DNA of 64,000 nucleotides, taken from NCBI RefSeq assembly GCF_964340395.1, contig NC_135549.1:117001-181000 (forward strand), read 5' to 3'. The stretch is from Glandiceps talaboti (taxonomy: Eukaryota > Hemichordata > Enteropneusta > Spengelidae). The notes under the pieces are model-generated. The model was not told the DNA's origin. It did no database searches and saw nothing but the letters and a program-made list of their open reading frames with translations. The translations under genes and the position numbers were made by a program. The first letter of the stretch is position 1. Every line of letters starts with the position of its first letter. This document shows positions 1 through 64,000 of this stretch, piece after piece.

Positions 1-1135
1 GTGGAAATAGGATCATCATGTCGTGAACAATTCTTAATCTAAACACCAAAAATTTCAGACCGAAAAATTTCATGATGATCCCAGTGTGTGATTTGGGTTA
101 AAAAAAATGTGCTTTTTGGGTAAAAAACTTAAACTCAAAAATTATTGGGCAGATCGGTCTGAAATTTTTGGTGTTTAGATTAAGAATTGTTCACGACATG
201 ATGATCCTATTGGTGATATGCAAATTAGGGCTAAAAATGCACCCCCATTAAATGTCAGCCATATCTGCTCAGTAGTTTTGGAATTAAAGATTTTTTGACC
301 AAAAAGACACATCTGGGATGGAGGATACTGGAGATGAAGAAATATTAAGCATATAATACTTTCATTAGTGACATGCAAATTAGGTGTAAAATTGTGAATT
401 TTGGACAAAAACGTATATCTCAAAAGTACTTGGTCAATGAGACTGAAACTTAGTGAGATATTTCTAGAACTGTTATTCTGCAGTTTGTCTTCAAACATTT
501 TGACAAAATTGGCCCTAGCAATAATGACCACACCCTTAGCAACAACCAAGTGGCAGTATATTTTGGTTCAATAACAACGTCTGGTAGGCAAGTAAGTACA
601 TATTCAAAAAATGTATTCAAATATCCCTAACAATCATGACCACGCCCATAGCAATAGCCAAACGGTGATGTATTTCACAAAGATAACAACTGGGGTTCTT
701 AGGCAAGTAAACAAACATTTAAAAATTGTATGCATATATGGTTAGCAACAAGACCACGTCAATGGCAACAGCCATATATTGCAAAGATAACAAGAGGGAT
801 TCATAGACAAATGAAACAATCTTAAAAGTATGCAAATGTACCTAGCAATAAGACCACGCCCCAACAGCCAAATGATCACGTATATTGCAAAGATAACATC
901 AGGGATTCATAGACAAGTGAATAAACATTCAAAAATATACGGAAATATGTCTAGCAACAAGACCACACCCATAGCAACAGCCAAATGATCGCGTAGATTG
1001 CAATGATAACAACAGGGTTAGATAGTCAAATGGACAATCATTCAGCAAATAAACACCTATACCTAGCATGGATCAGCATGTGGATAAACATTTTTAAAAA
1101 CTGTACAGTTGTGGTCCAACCCCATTGGCGTTATT
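1..1135 (+). repeat. Dispersed interspersed repeat, copy A
   Basis: This is the first of four copies of one repeat family in the window (others at 41588-42066, 51040-52110 and 58550-59890). Shared landmarks are the phrase GCAAATTAGGGCTAAAAATG and, in the 3' half, a roughly 113-bp unit built around AGCAACAAGACCACGCCCAT that is repeated with variation. It ends with the same short tail as copies B and C (AAACTGTACAG followed by CCATTGGCG). No coding capacity is seen. The left end lies outside the window or is rearranged by the palindrome at 7-210. Confidence 0.8.
7..210. repeat. Perfect 57-bp inverted repeat with 90-bp spacer
   Basis: Positions 7-63 are the exact reverse complement of 154-210. 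The spacer holds the normal internal sequence of repeat copy A, and the right arm continues into the repeat in the usual orientation. The left arm is therefore an inverted duplication of part of the repeat, not a feature of the family: copies C and D lack it. Confidence 0.9.
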
Positions 1136-2012
1136 TTCAGTTATGCAAAAAATATTGATAAACGACAATCTTGGACGCCATTCGATCAAAAAAATGACGT
1201 TCACTTGTCCCATATAAATATGTCTGCTTTGAAAGAAATTGGATATTGCATGTCTGGAAGGTGACGTATTACGGAAGGACGGGCGGACGGACGGACGCAC
1301 AGATGGTGCCAATTGGTGAGGGCTAAAAAACGGAAAACGCCAAAGTTTAATGTTCTTGTCTCGACATGAAATAAACAGTTCTTTTCACAATCAAGATCCA
1401 TTATCATAATCCCTAAGCCAGTCACACTGCACATATATCTAGACTAGTTTTGTACTAAATGGAAATACAAATCTTTTATAGCTTCATGTATAATTTCTAC
1501 CCTTACGACTAGTGTACGTGTAGCAGAATCATTTACATGTATCTTCAGAGAATAAAAGACGTCCGCAAAGCAATCAAACTAGCCAGGTCTCAAATGATTA
1601 ACCATAGTAGGTTATAGGTCAATGACAACAAATACCATGCAGAACTGCATTGTAGGGCAACTAGGAGCGAGGGGAATGGCTTCAATTAGCAATTATCTGA
1701 ATCCAAAAAAATATACTCTATTGTCTTGATGTATCTAACGGCACAGACATACTTGTTGAAATGTTGATACCCTGGATAACATAGTAATTATCCATGAATA
1801 CATGTAGTAAATGGAAATGAAAACCCTGTGTGCAAATACAAAATCAATGTATATCCACGATTATGTGCCACAATGCAAAAGCCAGAACCCTCGTTATAAG
1901 CAAAACCAAATTAGATTAAATCATTATTTTAAGGAAAATTGAAAATGTAAAAGTACTCAACGATTGACGTGGATATAGTGATGGTTTAGATTGGACAAGC
2001 ACACAGACATGT
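1136..2012. other. Non-coding stretch, nothing recognised
   Basis: No credible exon, RNA gene or transposon domain is seen on either strand. It contains a small GGAC-rich tract near 1275-1300. Confidence 0.6.
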
Positions 2013-2062
2013 GTGAGTGAGTGAGTGAGTGAGTGAGTGAGTGAGTGAGTGAGTGAGTGAGT

Positions 2063-2098
<36 letters not shown>
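2013..2098. repeat. (GTGA)n then (TTG)n microsatellites
   Basis: GTGA repeats run from 2013 to 2062 and TTG repeats from 2064 to 2098. The TTG tract directly abuts the 3' end of the minus-strand LINE to its right, so it is probably the (CAA)n 3' tail of that element. Confidence 0.9.
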
Positions 2099-2099
<1 letters not shown>

Positions 2100-3071
2100 C
2101 TTTATTCTCAAGAAAGAGAACAGTTACATCGATACAAAATCAAAAACTACAAATCAGAAATAATTACAAATAATTACAATGTTCACTTTTCAAATGATTG
2201 GTTTCGAGACTAGTAGTCAAGGCACATATGCATAAAGTTGAAGATAATATCAAGAAGTATCTGTTGTTCAGATCGTTGTTTATAGTTAAGCAAATTATCG
2301 TTGCAAAGGTGTCTCCTAAAGTTCTGGTTAAGAATTCAAGCTCGTTGAAGTTGAACAAAGCCACATAAGTTTCTACATGGAGTTTGTTGAAAAGAATTGT
2401 CCAGATATAATCTCTGGATATGTGTGTATGGCGACATGATGTTGTTAGATGAATGGGAAGGTCATCAGCAATGTCTTCACATTTGGAACATTTTACTCGA
2501 CATGGATTTGCAAGGATTTTCATAATTTTGTATTCTTAGTAAGAATACAAACGAAACGGCGATAATTATTTGTGTAACAAATTCATCTCTAGTTGCAAGT
2601 CTTTCTCTTCAAAGATTGCACTCTTTCTCGTAGATAGCATCTTTTACAATAATTGTCCAATTAACTTTAGAGGGAAAATAACCAGTTGTACATAATTCAT
2701 CGACAAAAAAACAAGGCAATAACTATTTAGAAAAAACATTCACAATATCGGGCTTAATAGCCAAGCATTTCTTTACTGACGACAGTTTGAATTCAAAAGT
2801 TGTAAAAATACACGTTTCCTGGCTGAGAAATTATCACAACTATAGAGTGTTCCAAAATATCATAGTTTGCAATTGTCAATATATGCCTCAATTGACGTCA
2901 AACCTACAATTGTGAATATATGCCTCAATTTATGTCAAACCTGTGGTGCTTAGAGCGAAGTTTTGTAGGGTAAACCTTGAATAATTTTGGTGACATATTG
3001 CTGACATCGTTCAAGCATTAAAGGTTCAGTTTTGTTAGAAGGCCAAAGTTCACATGTAAAAAGGCTACTGG

Positions 3072-4083
3072 TAGTCCAGTTGCCAGAGGTGGTTTTGGGG
3101 GTTAACCTTGCAATGTGAGTTATATGATATTTTTTTGCAGATTCCACCTCAGAAAGGTGTCCTGTTGGCATATCTGACGGGTGCCACTCGCGCACCCCTG
3201 GGCATTTTGTTATATCGCGAGAAAACCGAAATACCATGTATTGCTATGGGTAAACACATGTTTTGGTAGGCTTAATACTTACTGCCTGTAAAACCATGTC
3301 AAAGTTACTTAAAAGTCATATTTACATGTTACACACTGTATATTATGAATAATCAGTCAATTACCAATATTTTGTCAAAAGTTTTGGATATTAAAATATC
3401 ATAATTAGGCCAAAGGCCAACAAAATGACGCCATTTTCAGTTGTTATGACTTATGGGTAGTGACTGTGTTTTCTGTGTATTGTGTGGGTACATCCATGTA
3501 TCATCTAGATTTTATTTATCAAATCAGGTTATGACACCAGTTACACATTATAAGCTGTGTCATACTGGTATTTTGTCCCCAAAACTGAATATATATTTAT
3601 TTTTTTTGAAATATATGCATTCAGGATGTAAAGTGGTAAAAATGGTCTAATTTATACAACGTTTGATGTTCAAAACTTTTTTTTATATTCAAAAAATTTG
3701 GCTCAAGATTTGTTGTGGATATATTATGATCACTAACTGTAAATCAACACATGATGTTCACTTTTTCATAATTAAGTTACTAGATCATGATTTAGGATAT
3801 GTACGAATTTCAACAAAATACTTACATATATTAAGTTTTAGAGACAAAATATCAGTATGACTCAGCTTATAATGTGTAACTGGTGTCATAACCTGATTTG
3901 ATAAATAAAATCCAGATGATACATGGATGTACCCACACGATACACATAAAACACATCCACTACCTATAAGTCATAACCCAGATATGCTAACAGGACACCT
4001 TTCTGAGGTGGAATCTGCAAAAAATATCATATAACTCACATTTCAAGGTTAACCTTCCAAAACCACCTCTGGCAACTGGACTA
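3072..4083. repeat. Long interrupted inverted repeat inside the LINE
   Basis: Arm 3072-3597 is the inverted, diverged counterpart of 3827-4083. The left arm carries about 267 extra bases (3177-3443) that are absent from the right arm. The outer parts of both arms are LINE sequence (the stretch coding GHLSEVESAKK on the minus strand in the left arm). About 230 bp lie between the arms. Confidence 0.8.
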
Positions 4084-5024
4084 TGGAGGGCACAAACGTT
4101 TCCAAACTTCAGTACTGATGACCGGATTTTAATGTATTTGCAATTTACATGCCGACAATTGCAATTGAGTCAACTTCTGTTAGAGGAGAGCTGTTCAAGG
4201 ACAAGTTTCGATGTTGTCAAATCGCGGTCTACATTTTGTGGTTGAAAGTTTTAATTTCCATGTTGAACAGCAGTTGCACACTGTAATAGTATTCATTTTA
4301 ACATGTAGAACGAGTTGGTGGCTTGGTGCTAATATTGAAATGTCATCTGCTAAAGCATGCGAACCAAATATAGCGAACCCATGTAACATCCGACCCCACC
4401 ATTCTCGAGTACAACGAAGAGGTTGTTTGCATATATTAGGAAAATAGTTGTTGAAAGAATGCTTCCCTGTCGTACACCCTGAAATATAGGATATTAATCT
4501 GACGTATACATGTCTATGGCGATTTGAAATTTTTGTCCGTAGGACATAGTTTGTAAGATCATCGACAGTTTTGAATTTACGTCCATGGTGTACAATTTGT
4601 GAAATAGACCATTCCACCATATGGAATCACCAGCTTTGTGAATGTCTATACATAAATACTTCGCCTGTCACCGTGATGAAGTATTGTCTATAGAATACAG
4701 AATGCTGTAGTAATATTACTCTGACCAGGTTGATAACCGGCTTGTAGGGTGTGGTATTTCTTTGCGATGAGCAATGGTTGTAGGCGATGGGAAACACACA
4801 TTTCAAAGAGTTTTGGCAAAGTTGGTAGCAATGTAATTCCTCCTTAGTTTGTAGGATCAAACGGTTCTTGTTACCACCCTTGAAATTGAAACAAGGTATC
4901 AGACTTGAATCAGGAAGGATTGTATTCAACAGCGATAACTGCATTAAAAAGATTAACTAACGCTTCCATAAGAAAGGGACCTCCGAACATTTGAAGCAGA
5001 GGTTGACGGTTTGGGCGATTCCAT

Positions 5025-5279
5025 TCAAATTAAATACATCAACTGGTTTTTTATCTTCTTGTCAAAACTTTTCAGTTTAGATGAAATCTGTTCATTCAGA
5101 CCAGATTGACTTGCTAAATTATTTTGTATCATCTTTACTTGCTGACTTGAGAGTTTGAGTTGAGCTTCAGAATTTGCTTCGAAAGCTTGGGTTTCACCTC
5201 GGATAGTACCGATATTTTCCATCATTGAGGAGACGATTGACTTGGTGTTTTCCACTTCTGGTTTGATTTTACTGAACAT
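5025..5279 (-). CDS. Coiled-coil ORF fragment, probably LINE ORF1 or its relic
   Basis: This 84-residue minus-strand frame is rich in Q, S, E and K with a heptad-like spacing (for example QVKMIQNNLASQSGLNEQI), so a coiled coil is likely. It lies immediately 5' of the reverse-transcriptase blocks of the same-strand LINE, and the sequence reads on towards them. I infer a retrotransposon ORF1-type or N-terminal segment. I do not recognise it specifically. A host origin captured by the element cannot be excluded. Confidence 0.4.
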   Translation of the reverse strand: MFSKIKPEVENTKSIVSSMMENIGTIRGETQAFEANSEAQLKLSSQQVKMIQNNLASQSGLNEQISSKLKSFDKKIKNQLMYLI

Positions 5280-5425
5280 GTAGAAATATACTTACTGTGG
5301 AAGCCATCACGTGATATGCAGGGTATTTTCTTTTGATACAGATGTTATCGTTTACTTACTTATTCATTTATTTAATCATTTATTTATTTTCTTCTTTCTT
5401 TCTTGTTCATCATTGTTTCCTACAG

Positions 5426-43217
<37,792 letters not shown>

Positions 43218-43432
43218 TTAGCGACATTGAAGAAAGAACAATTTAAGTCTAAGAGATGGCCATAATGGAGTGAGAAACACGTGTCTCAGTTTGACGAGAT
43301 ATTTCACCACAGTTTTATCTTAACACCATCAACATACAGTGACAAAACCTACTACTGAATACTAAATTTGTGTAATATTATCAATTTGAAAGTTAATTTG
43401 AAAGTGAGGAAAAATATGCAGTATGGCAAAAT

Positions 43433-43500
43433 AATAAAATAAGTATTAAAAGGGAAAGGGATAAGGTATGGACAATATTCAAATAATTCTTCGGAATAAA
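43433..43500 (+). other. Candidate polyadenylation signals of the upstream gene
   Basis: AATAAA occurs at 43433-43438 and 43495-43500, about 220-280 bases after the stop; further copies lie at 44302-44311. Which is used cannot be decided from sequence. Confidence 0.45.
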
Positions 43501-46283
43501 CTGTCACAGTGTTTTACCTAAAAGTGAGAAAACTAAAATAGATATAAACCAACGATTAACGACTGGCAGCTATCATTATCCTTTAAAATTTTGCAAATTA
43601 AAACTCTGAAGTGTCCAAGTGAGCTGAAAAACTTCTTGCTACTTCGCATACGCAAAGTGAAAGTGAAATTCGTTCATTTAATGGGGTCGGGATCATATCA
43701 TCTTACTGGCTAACTTCTTTTCCGTACATCCATCTGTACGTGTCAACTTGGTGAATAGTAATTATTGCAAAGCACAATATTCACCAACTTGCTTCTCGAT
43801 CTGTGTATTCTATCAACTTTAACAAATCAATTTGATTCGAAAGATGAGTACAGATCAACATAAATCAGATGCCAGATTGAGTATGTCACTGACGGTGTAC
43901 TTTGATCAACTATGCTGACTATCTCTGACGAGTTATTGTGCTAGTAATACATGTACCTCAAAACTAACTTCGATCCCCAAAGTCAAAAATGCAATTTAGA
44001 ACCGTTTCTTTTGTTTTTCATAGTAAACAAAATTTCGCTTTTGATCCTAAGCCTTAAGACTTTTGGGATTTTGGAGTTATATTGTAATTTGCTTCCATCC
44101 CAGCAAGTTGTCAGCTATCACATTTCATATTGATCACGTCTGTTAGTCACTTAGTGCATATAATGAATTCAATAGTAGGTTATAAAGCAATAGCGTAAGA
44201 GTTAATAGTATATGCCACGCTTTACCGTTAAGACCTGTTGATGAAAAGGTTAATACTGTTGTATCATCCCAGCGGTCCGCCTATGTCGTGTTCCGTTGAA
44301 AAATAAATAAAGACATTAATGAAAACTAAAATTCAGGTATATAAATTTCTATTTCAAAGAAGTCAGTCATTGGATTTGTAACGTTTATTCTTCATTTTAT
44401 ACCTCAAATTAATCTGAATACCATAGCTATCAGTATTATACCACCAAGCATATATAATTTACATGTGGAGATATATACATGTCTTCTAAATCAGATATCT
44501 TGAAGTTGAATCTTGTTAACATTTATACAATACTCATTGTGTTATACTTTTATGCGTAGAGTGTTTATAATCAAATTCAGGTATCATAACAAAATGTGTT
44601 GGTCAATGACGAGACTAAGGTCACATGAAATAATTGACACCGCGTGTAGTCACCCAAGCATCTTATCAATTGTATCAACATAAAGATGTAGTACAACGCA
44701 GTGAAGTCAGTAATTTATTGAAATAGACAAAAAACTGTGTTGGACATAACATGCATAACATTTTTGCAGTTGTGGCATGTTGTGTTTATGACATCACAAA
44801 CATGTAAATATCAGTGATATTCCTCATACCTCTAATGTTAACGTAATAACGTGATTTTGTAGTAACGTACTAGTTGGTTTTCAAATTTAAAATGTGTTAT
44901 ACTGATGATGTAATGGAAATTAACATGACAAGAATAAGTGCAAGTAATAGCACAATATTAGTTGCATAACTATGCTGCTCGACAACATGGGAGGGGGGCT
45001 CTGAGCTCGTCGAATTCGAAGTGTAACTACTTTTCCTTTCCAGTTTCGCCTTGGACAAAATAAAGGTTATCAGAAAAGTGTCCTATCACTGAAATGCATG
45101 GGTCCTACGCGGATCATCAATAGTACTATCAGATAAAACAAACAGTTCTTCAGTTTCGCATTGGAAGTAGCCAGGCTAGACGCCACAACCGGCAAATGAA
45201 AGTCGATATGAGATTTAAGTCTATTGTCACGAATATTTTGACCTATTAGTTTGATAAATCGTAATTCTAATTATTTGAACAGTAAAATCATATAAGTTAG
45301 AGAAGTATCTTCTCTGTCATCTCTGTTTAAATAGTTACTTTGAAATTGCCATTTCAAAGTATATATATTTTACTGGCCTATTGATTGTGGGAATGATATA
45401 CTAATTGTTGTTTCGCCTGTAAATGTCATACTTTTAAATGCACCGTGTTTCTGATATGTTAACGATGGTTTAACTTGATACTTCCATATTTCAAAAGACA
45501 TCTCATTGCAGTAATTTGCATGCCAACGTCGTACAACGTTAATCAATGACGTCAGAATTTTATCAAGTAGAGGTAACACCTGTTTCTATAACCTCCGGGG
45601 ACTGTAGTGTATGAGCCAAACAAATTTAAATTTAACAGCATATGAAAATTATTCTTGATTGTAGGAATCTAAAGATTTGTATATGGAGTTGCAGATGGTT
45701 CCAACAACATATAAATATTTTCAACAATGAGTCTATTGTTGTTTAGGTACCGTTCTTGTCCATTTGTATATACGTTCATATTTGCATATGAATACTTCAT
45801 TAACGAGGGAACCGTCATCACCGTCGGCATAAGTATTTAGGTGAAAACCCACTATTCGAACTTGAAGTTACATACATGTAAAATACCTGTCATATATATT
45901 GTAAAATGGGTATTTGTTTTTACGTGGTAAGTTGTCAGGGATTTAATAACACGAGATTTATGGTAATAAATAAATGACATTTATACCAGTTAGTCTACGT
46001 GTCATCTGTATACTTCATGGCATATTAAAGGTAAAATATCACAATCTGAAACCTTCTGATGACTGGGTTAGGACGAATCACGCGGGATATTTGGCTAGGA
46101 CAGTTCACATAAGATATTACTTGTACAAGAAGACTTGTATAGATCCTCGCATTTGTAATGATTATAATTAATGAATGCATGTAACCATGCTCTAATTTTC
46201 ATAATGGACGAAAACTAGTGAATGATGATTTCATTTCAATACGTCATTGTGGCCATTACTTCTATCGAAGACCCCCCCCCCCC

Positions 46284-46287
<4 letters not shown>
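43501..46287. other. Intergenic or 3'-UTR sequence; no gene recognised
   Basis: AT-rich sequence without convincing coding or transposon signals between the upstream gene and the Penelope-like element. Confidence 0.5.
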
Positions 46288-46314
<27 letters not shown>

Positions 46315-46337
46315 GACGACGACGACGACGACGACGT
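46288..46337. repeat. (CAA)n-(CGA)n microsatellite
   Basis: The trinucleotide tract changes register from CAA to CGA. It adjoins the 3' end of the minus-strand Penelope-like element. Confidence 0.9.
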
Positions 46338-46339
46338 CC

Positions 46340-47430
46340 AAGTCTGCTTAAAACTTCTGCTTTATTTGAATCCCGACGTTTCGACTGTGCACAGACAGTC
46401 TTTTTCAAGGGCTAAAAAACAAAAAAGTGTGAAGTAAGGATTCAATAAGAATACAGAAAATGAACAAAAAGGTAAAATGAATCCCAACTGTGTAAAAATA
46501 AAAAAACTGAAACGGTAAGAGACTAGAACAGTGAAAAACTGGAGAACATGTATTAGAGATGTCATATAAAAATCTCCCTAAATTTATTTAAAAGGGAAGG
46601 TGAGACTCCCTAGCTACATGACTACCTGTCTGTTTTGTTGATGCCTGTTGGGCTTACTGTATTAAATGCAATCATGTGCTTTATTTCAAGGCTTTTCCTG
46701 GTGCGAGTATTACGGGAAAAGATCTTGGAAATACCAAAAAATCTAATATCTGTGAAACTGGGTTTATGGGTATTGAAATGTTTGGCGACTACTGTATTTC
46801 TGTTTGACCTAGTGTCATACTGATACTCATACATACGTTTTCGTAAGTCTCGACCAGGTTCACCGATATCGAGGAGAAAACTACACTCCTTGCATATTAT
46901 ACCGTATATGACATTCCGTGATTTGCAGTTGATGTCTCCTGTGATTTCTTTGTTTGTCCCAGATATGGTGGTGGTGGTGGTGATGGTGTCAGTGTGAATA
47001 ATGTGTGGACACTATTGCAGGTGTTGCATGGGTGACTTCTGTCTTTTGATCGATTGCCACCTTGATTTTCAGTAGATTTCACAGAGGTCAGAACAAGTAT
47101 CTTCTGAAGGTTTTGGGAATGTCGATATGCAATAATGGGTCTCGATTCGAATGTGTCAAGTGTGCGAACATTTGTCTGAAGAATCGGCCAGTGTTTATTT
47201 ATTATAGAACGATTGCATGTTATGACAAACAGTATCCTGTTTTCTTTTTTGTTTTGAGCTGTAAACGTTTATTTGTGACTTCAGTGTAAGCATATCTTGT
47301 CTGGGGATGGATTTGGCTGTCTTGATAGATTCACGTAGTAGCAATCCTTTGTAGCCCTTTTGTATGAGTTGGTGTGCAAGTTTCTGTGATGCTTGATCAA
47401 AAATCTTACCATGTTGTTTATTGGTTTAGT
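46340..47430 (-). mobile_element. Penelope-like element remnant with GIY-YIG endonuclease
   Basis: In minus-strand order: fragments of the reverse-transcriptase end (QKGYKGLLLRESIKTAKSIP; ILFVITCNRSIINKHWPILQ; RPIIAYRHSQNLQKILV), then a GIY-YIG-like block (CKSRNVIYGIICKEC, LLDIGEPGRDLRKRM, VAKHFNTHKPSFTDI, EIKHMIAFNTVSPTGIN). The 3' end carries CGAAACGTCGGGATTC. Frames are broken by shifts and stops. The order RT then GIY-YIG is diagnostic of Penelope-like elements. Confidence 0.82.
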
Positions 47431-48660
47431 ATACTCACCTACACTTTATCCAACCAAATAACGGTAACAATCCGTTACATTCTTGCCATTTCTTAACTTG
47501 AAGGTTAACAATACTAGGCGCAGAATTTCACTTGAGAACAGTACATATACGTGATTATCTTCATGTTTGGTTTAGCCATATAATCCTTACTATTCGTACC
47601 TATATGGAATGAGAAATTTGGAGGGCGAGGTTTCATCAACACAGTGAACTTTCTAGCGGGCAGTCACACTCTTGATAAGATGTGAGGGCGTTTGATTACA
47701 AATGATTACAGCTTCTAGTTCGACACAACAAACTGCCGAAGAGATATTATCTTCGAGTATCCACTAAAGACATAGTAGTTTGCAACTTTAGATTAATATG
47801 AGATTTACATTTTGACAGAAAAATGATGAATAGTTCGGTCTTTTAGAGGCCCCGGCTATATACCAACACAGGCAGATTGTTACAATACAGTTCATAAATC
47901 ATAAATATCTATTTCATATGACACACCTGTCAATATTCAATATTTTCTCATGATGAATTAGTTGAAACAACAGATATTATATATGGGCTTATCATATAAT
48001 GTAAACAACTAGGCTAATAAATTGTCATTTGATATTATATTTATGATGAACACAAATGTCTCAAATCTGTATGAGGATTTAGGCTTTGTTAATCTCATGT
48101 AAACTTTTACCCTTTTTTAACAAACCAGAGCTTGGCTTTTTGTGAAATCTGAAACAGAATAAAACACTTTTCCTCAACTGGAAAACATTTTTTGTTATGA
48201 CAGATTGTTGTTTGGCTATATGTAAGAGATATTGAACTAATTTTGGCGATTATTTTTCATAAAATTAGTTGAGTTATATGAAACACATCTAGTACAATAC
48301 GGCGTTACTAGCTCAAAAAAAAGTGTGTTTTTTTCAGATAATTTTGTTCCCCATTGGTTGGAAGATACTAATAACTAATCATTCTATTGGAAAATCTCCT
48401 CTTTTTTTCTCCCCAGCAACTGACCTTTCGAAAAACCTATAGCTAGCTGTACTTCTATTTAAGTTCAAAATTCCAATTTAAATGTGTACATATTATAGTC
48501 AAAATGCATATATCCAATTAACACGCTGTGCTTCGAAATTGTTTATTATATCTAAAGTATTCATTCAAACTGACTGGGTCCTCAGATATCTCCGAAGTAT
48601 GTAAAGATCACTGTTATAAGACGAGAATATTGCTGTTAGATTGGCTAAAATCGTGAATGA
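47431..48660. other. Intergenic; nothing recognised
   Basis: AT-rich non-coding sequence without recognised repeats or genes. Confidence 0.5.
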
Positions 48661-48673
48661 TTCCCTTGGCTAC

Positions 48674-48894
48674 CATAAGTATTGATAATAGGATTCCATA
48701 GTGTAGACATTCTTACCCAAATATGGGACGACAATCTTTACAAATACCATGATCACTGTAGAGAACGACATAGCAATGGCGTATTCCACCTCTGTAGTCT
48801 CTAAGGTACGCCGTGACCGGGAGCCCTTACGAGAGGAGGCCGGTGAGGGCGGAACGTCACGACGTATCTTACAGTCTACCACCTCTACAGCAGA
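48674..48894 (-). CDS. Possible isolated exon, unknown protein
   Basis: This minus-strand frame has a good acceptor (AAATGTTTACAG before 48894) and a possible donor (TTATG/GTAGCC at 48673). It would code a basic, serine-rich stretch (PPSPASSRKGSRSRR) followed by a hydrophobic segment (YAIAMSFSTVIMVFVKIVV) that looks membrane-spanning. GC content is higher than around it. No second exon was found and I do not recognise the protein; chance or a relic are real alternatives. Confidence 0.25.
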
Positions 48895-49116
48895 CTGTAA
48901 ACATTTCATGTATAGCCAAGACGTTTGCAGTATGTCCCTCGTGACTATGTATGTCTCTCAATTTAGTCTTAAAGGCGTGGTGATTACATTCGACAATTTA
49001 TTTGTTTGATTTGCATACTTATGGGGTTCGTATCAGCTCTGCCCTGCGATAACAATAAACCTATCGCTTATGTAAAGAAACCATTTTCGTCATCTGTCAT
49101 GATGTCTCAGAGTCAC

Positions 49117-49124
49117 TATATATT
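49117..49124 (+). promoter_or_regulatory. Possible TATA box of the downstream gene
   Basis: TATATATT lies about 100 bases before the start codon, which would allow initiation near 49147. A TATA-like string is weak evidence in AT-rich DNA. Confidence 0.25.
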
Positions 49125-49219
49125 TCAAACCACCATACAGACTTCAACGACGAGGCTGAAGACGTTTAGCTGCATTCACTCCATAGCTTCTGCTCTGTAT
49201 CGACTTCTTCGACACTGTG

Positions 49220-64000
<14,781 letters not shown>

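Larger units (their letters stand above)
2099..5290 (-). mobile_element. Degraded non-LTR retrotransposon (L1/Tx1-like) remnant
   Basis: Several minus-strand fragments in shifted frames belong to one LINE. In 5' to 3' order on the minus strand they are: a coiled-coil ORF (5279-5025); reverse-transcriptase N-terminal blocks around 4944-4650, with a line like ITLLPTLPKLFEMC and an AGYQPGQSN block; a catalytic-box region near 4330 reading HALADDISILAPS, so the ADD is still legible; a segment with ERCQQYVTKIIQGLP (3237-2950); and a C-terminal zinc-knuckle-like block KCSKCEDIADDLPIHLTTSC (2523-2164). Frameshifts, stops and an internal inverted repeat show it is dead. It ends about 135 bp before exon 2 of the upstream aminopeptidase gene. 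The clade assignment is by general resemblance only. Confidence 0.7.

Noticed and set aside
1264-2098. CRISPR-like or satellite array
   Set aside because: The repeats are simple microsatellites in eukaryotic DNA with no spacer structure.
1-5425. First exon (anchor) of the upstream aminopeptidase gene
   Set aside because: No frame resembling the anchor exon at 49220-49908 is found here; it must lie left of the window or be lost.

Overview
This is eukaryotic, metazoan genomic DNA. It is AT-rich, the coding sequence is split into short GT-AG exons, and the introns are crowded with microsatellites, LINE and Penelope-like retroelement debris and small inverted-repeat elements. The repeat landscape (jockey/CR1-like, L1/Tx1-like and Penelope-like elements with hammerhead motifs, many foldbacks) and the style of the proteins suggest a marine invertebrate, perhaps a deuterostome such as a hemichordate or lancelet. 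That placement is an inference of low certainty.

The only host genes I can support are two tandem, same-strand genes for M1-family zinc metallo-aminopeptidases (aminopeptidase N/glutamyl-aminopeptidase type). The upstream copy runs from 5426 to its stop at 43217: 16 exons, numbered 2-17 here because the exon for the cytoplasmic tail, membrane anchor and first part of domain I lies left of the window or is lost. The downstream copy starts at 49220 with that anchor exon and runs off the right edge at 64000 inside exon 14. Exon lengths and intron phases of the two genes are the same at nearly every position, so they are tandem duplicates. Both keep GAMEN, HELxHQ with the third zinc ligand 18 residues later, and the catalytic tyrosine of YQK. 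The expected product is a type II ectoenzyme that trims N-terminal residues from extracellular peptides.

Layout: 1-1135 dispersed repeat with a perfect 57-bp palindrome; 2064-5290 degraded minus-strand LINE containing a long inverted repeat; 5426-10862 exons 2-7 of the upstream gene; 10863-33885 a 23-kb intron full of miniature elements and two LINE fragments (the matching intron in the downstream gene is 1.7 kb); 33886-43217 exons 8-17, with two nested LINE remnants in intron 9; 43218-49219 intergenic, with a Penelope-like element carrying a GIY-YIG relic; 49220-64000 the downstream gene. Its intron 1 holds a 2.8-kb TIR element and a tRNA-like SINE head, and its intron 6 holds (TA)n tracts with hammerhead-ribozyme motifs.

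The most unusual signals are: (1) hammerhead ribozyme motifs at 57465-58047, one with a complete core capping a 33-bp hairpin; (2) a set of 22-34 bp hairpin insertions (18216, 19311, 22041, 24224, 26615), the best three flanked by 8/9 to 9/9 matching 9-bp direct repeats, one of them inside a LINE reading frame and one inside another MITE; (3) a 154-bp almost fully palindromic element with a perfect 9-bp target duplication at 29687-29840; (4) two 258-bp copies, 99.6% identical, inverted 17 kb apart.
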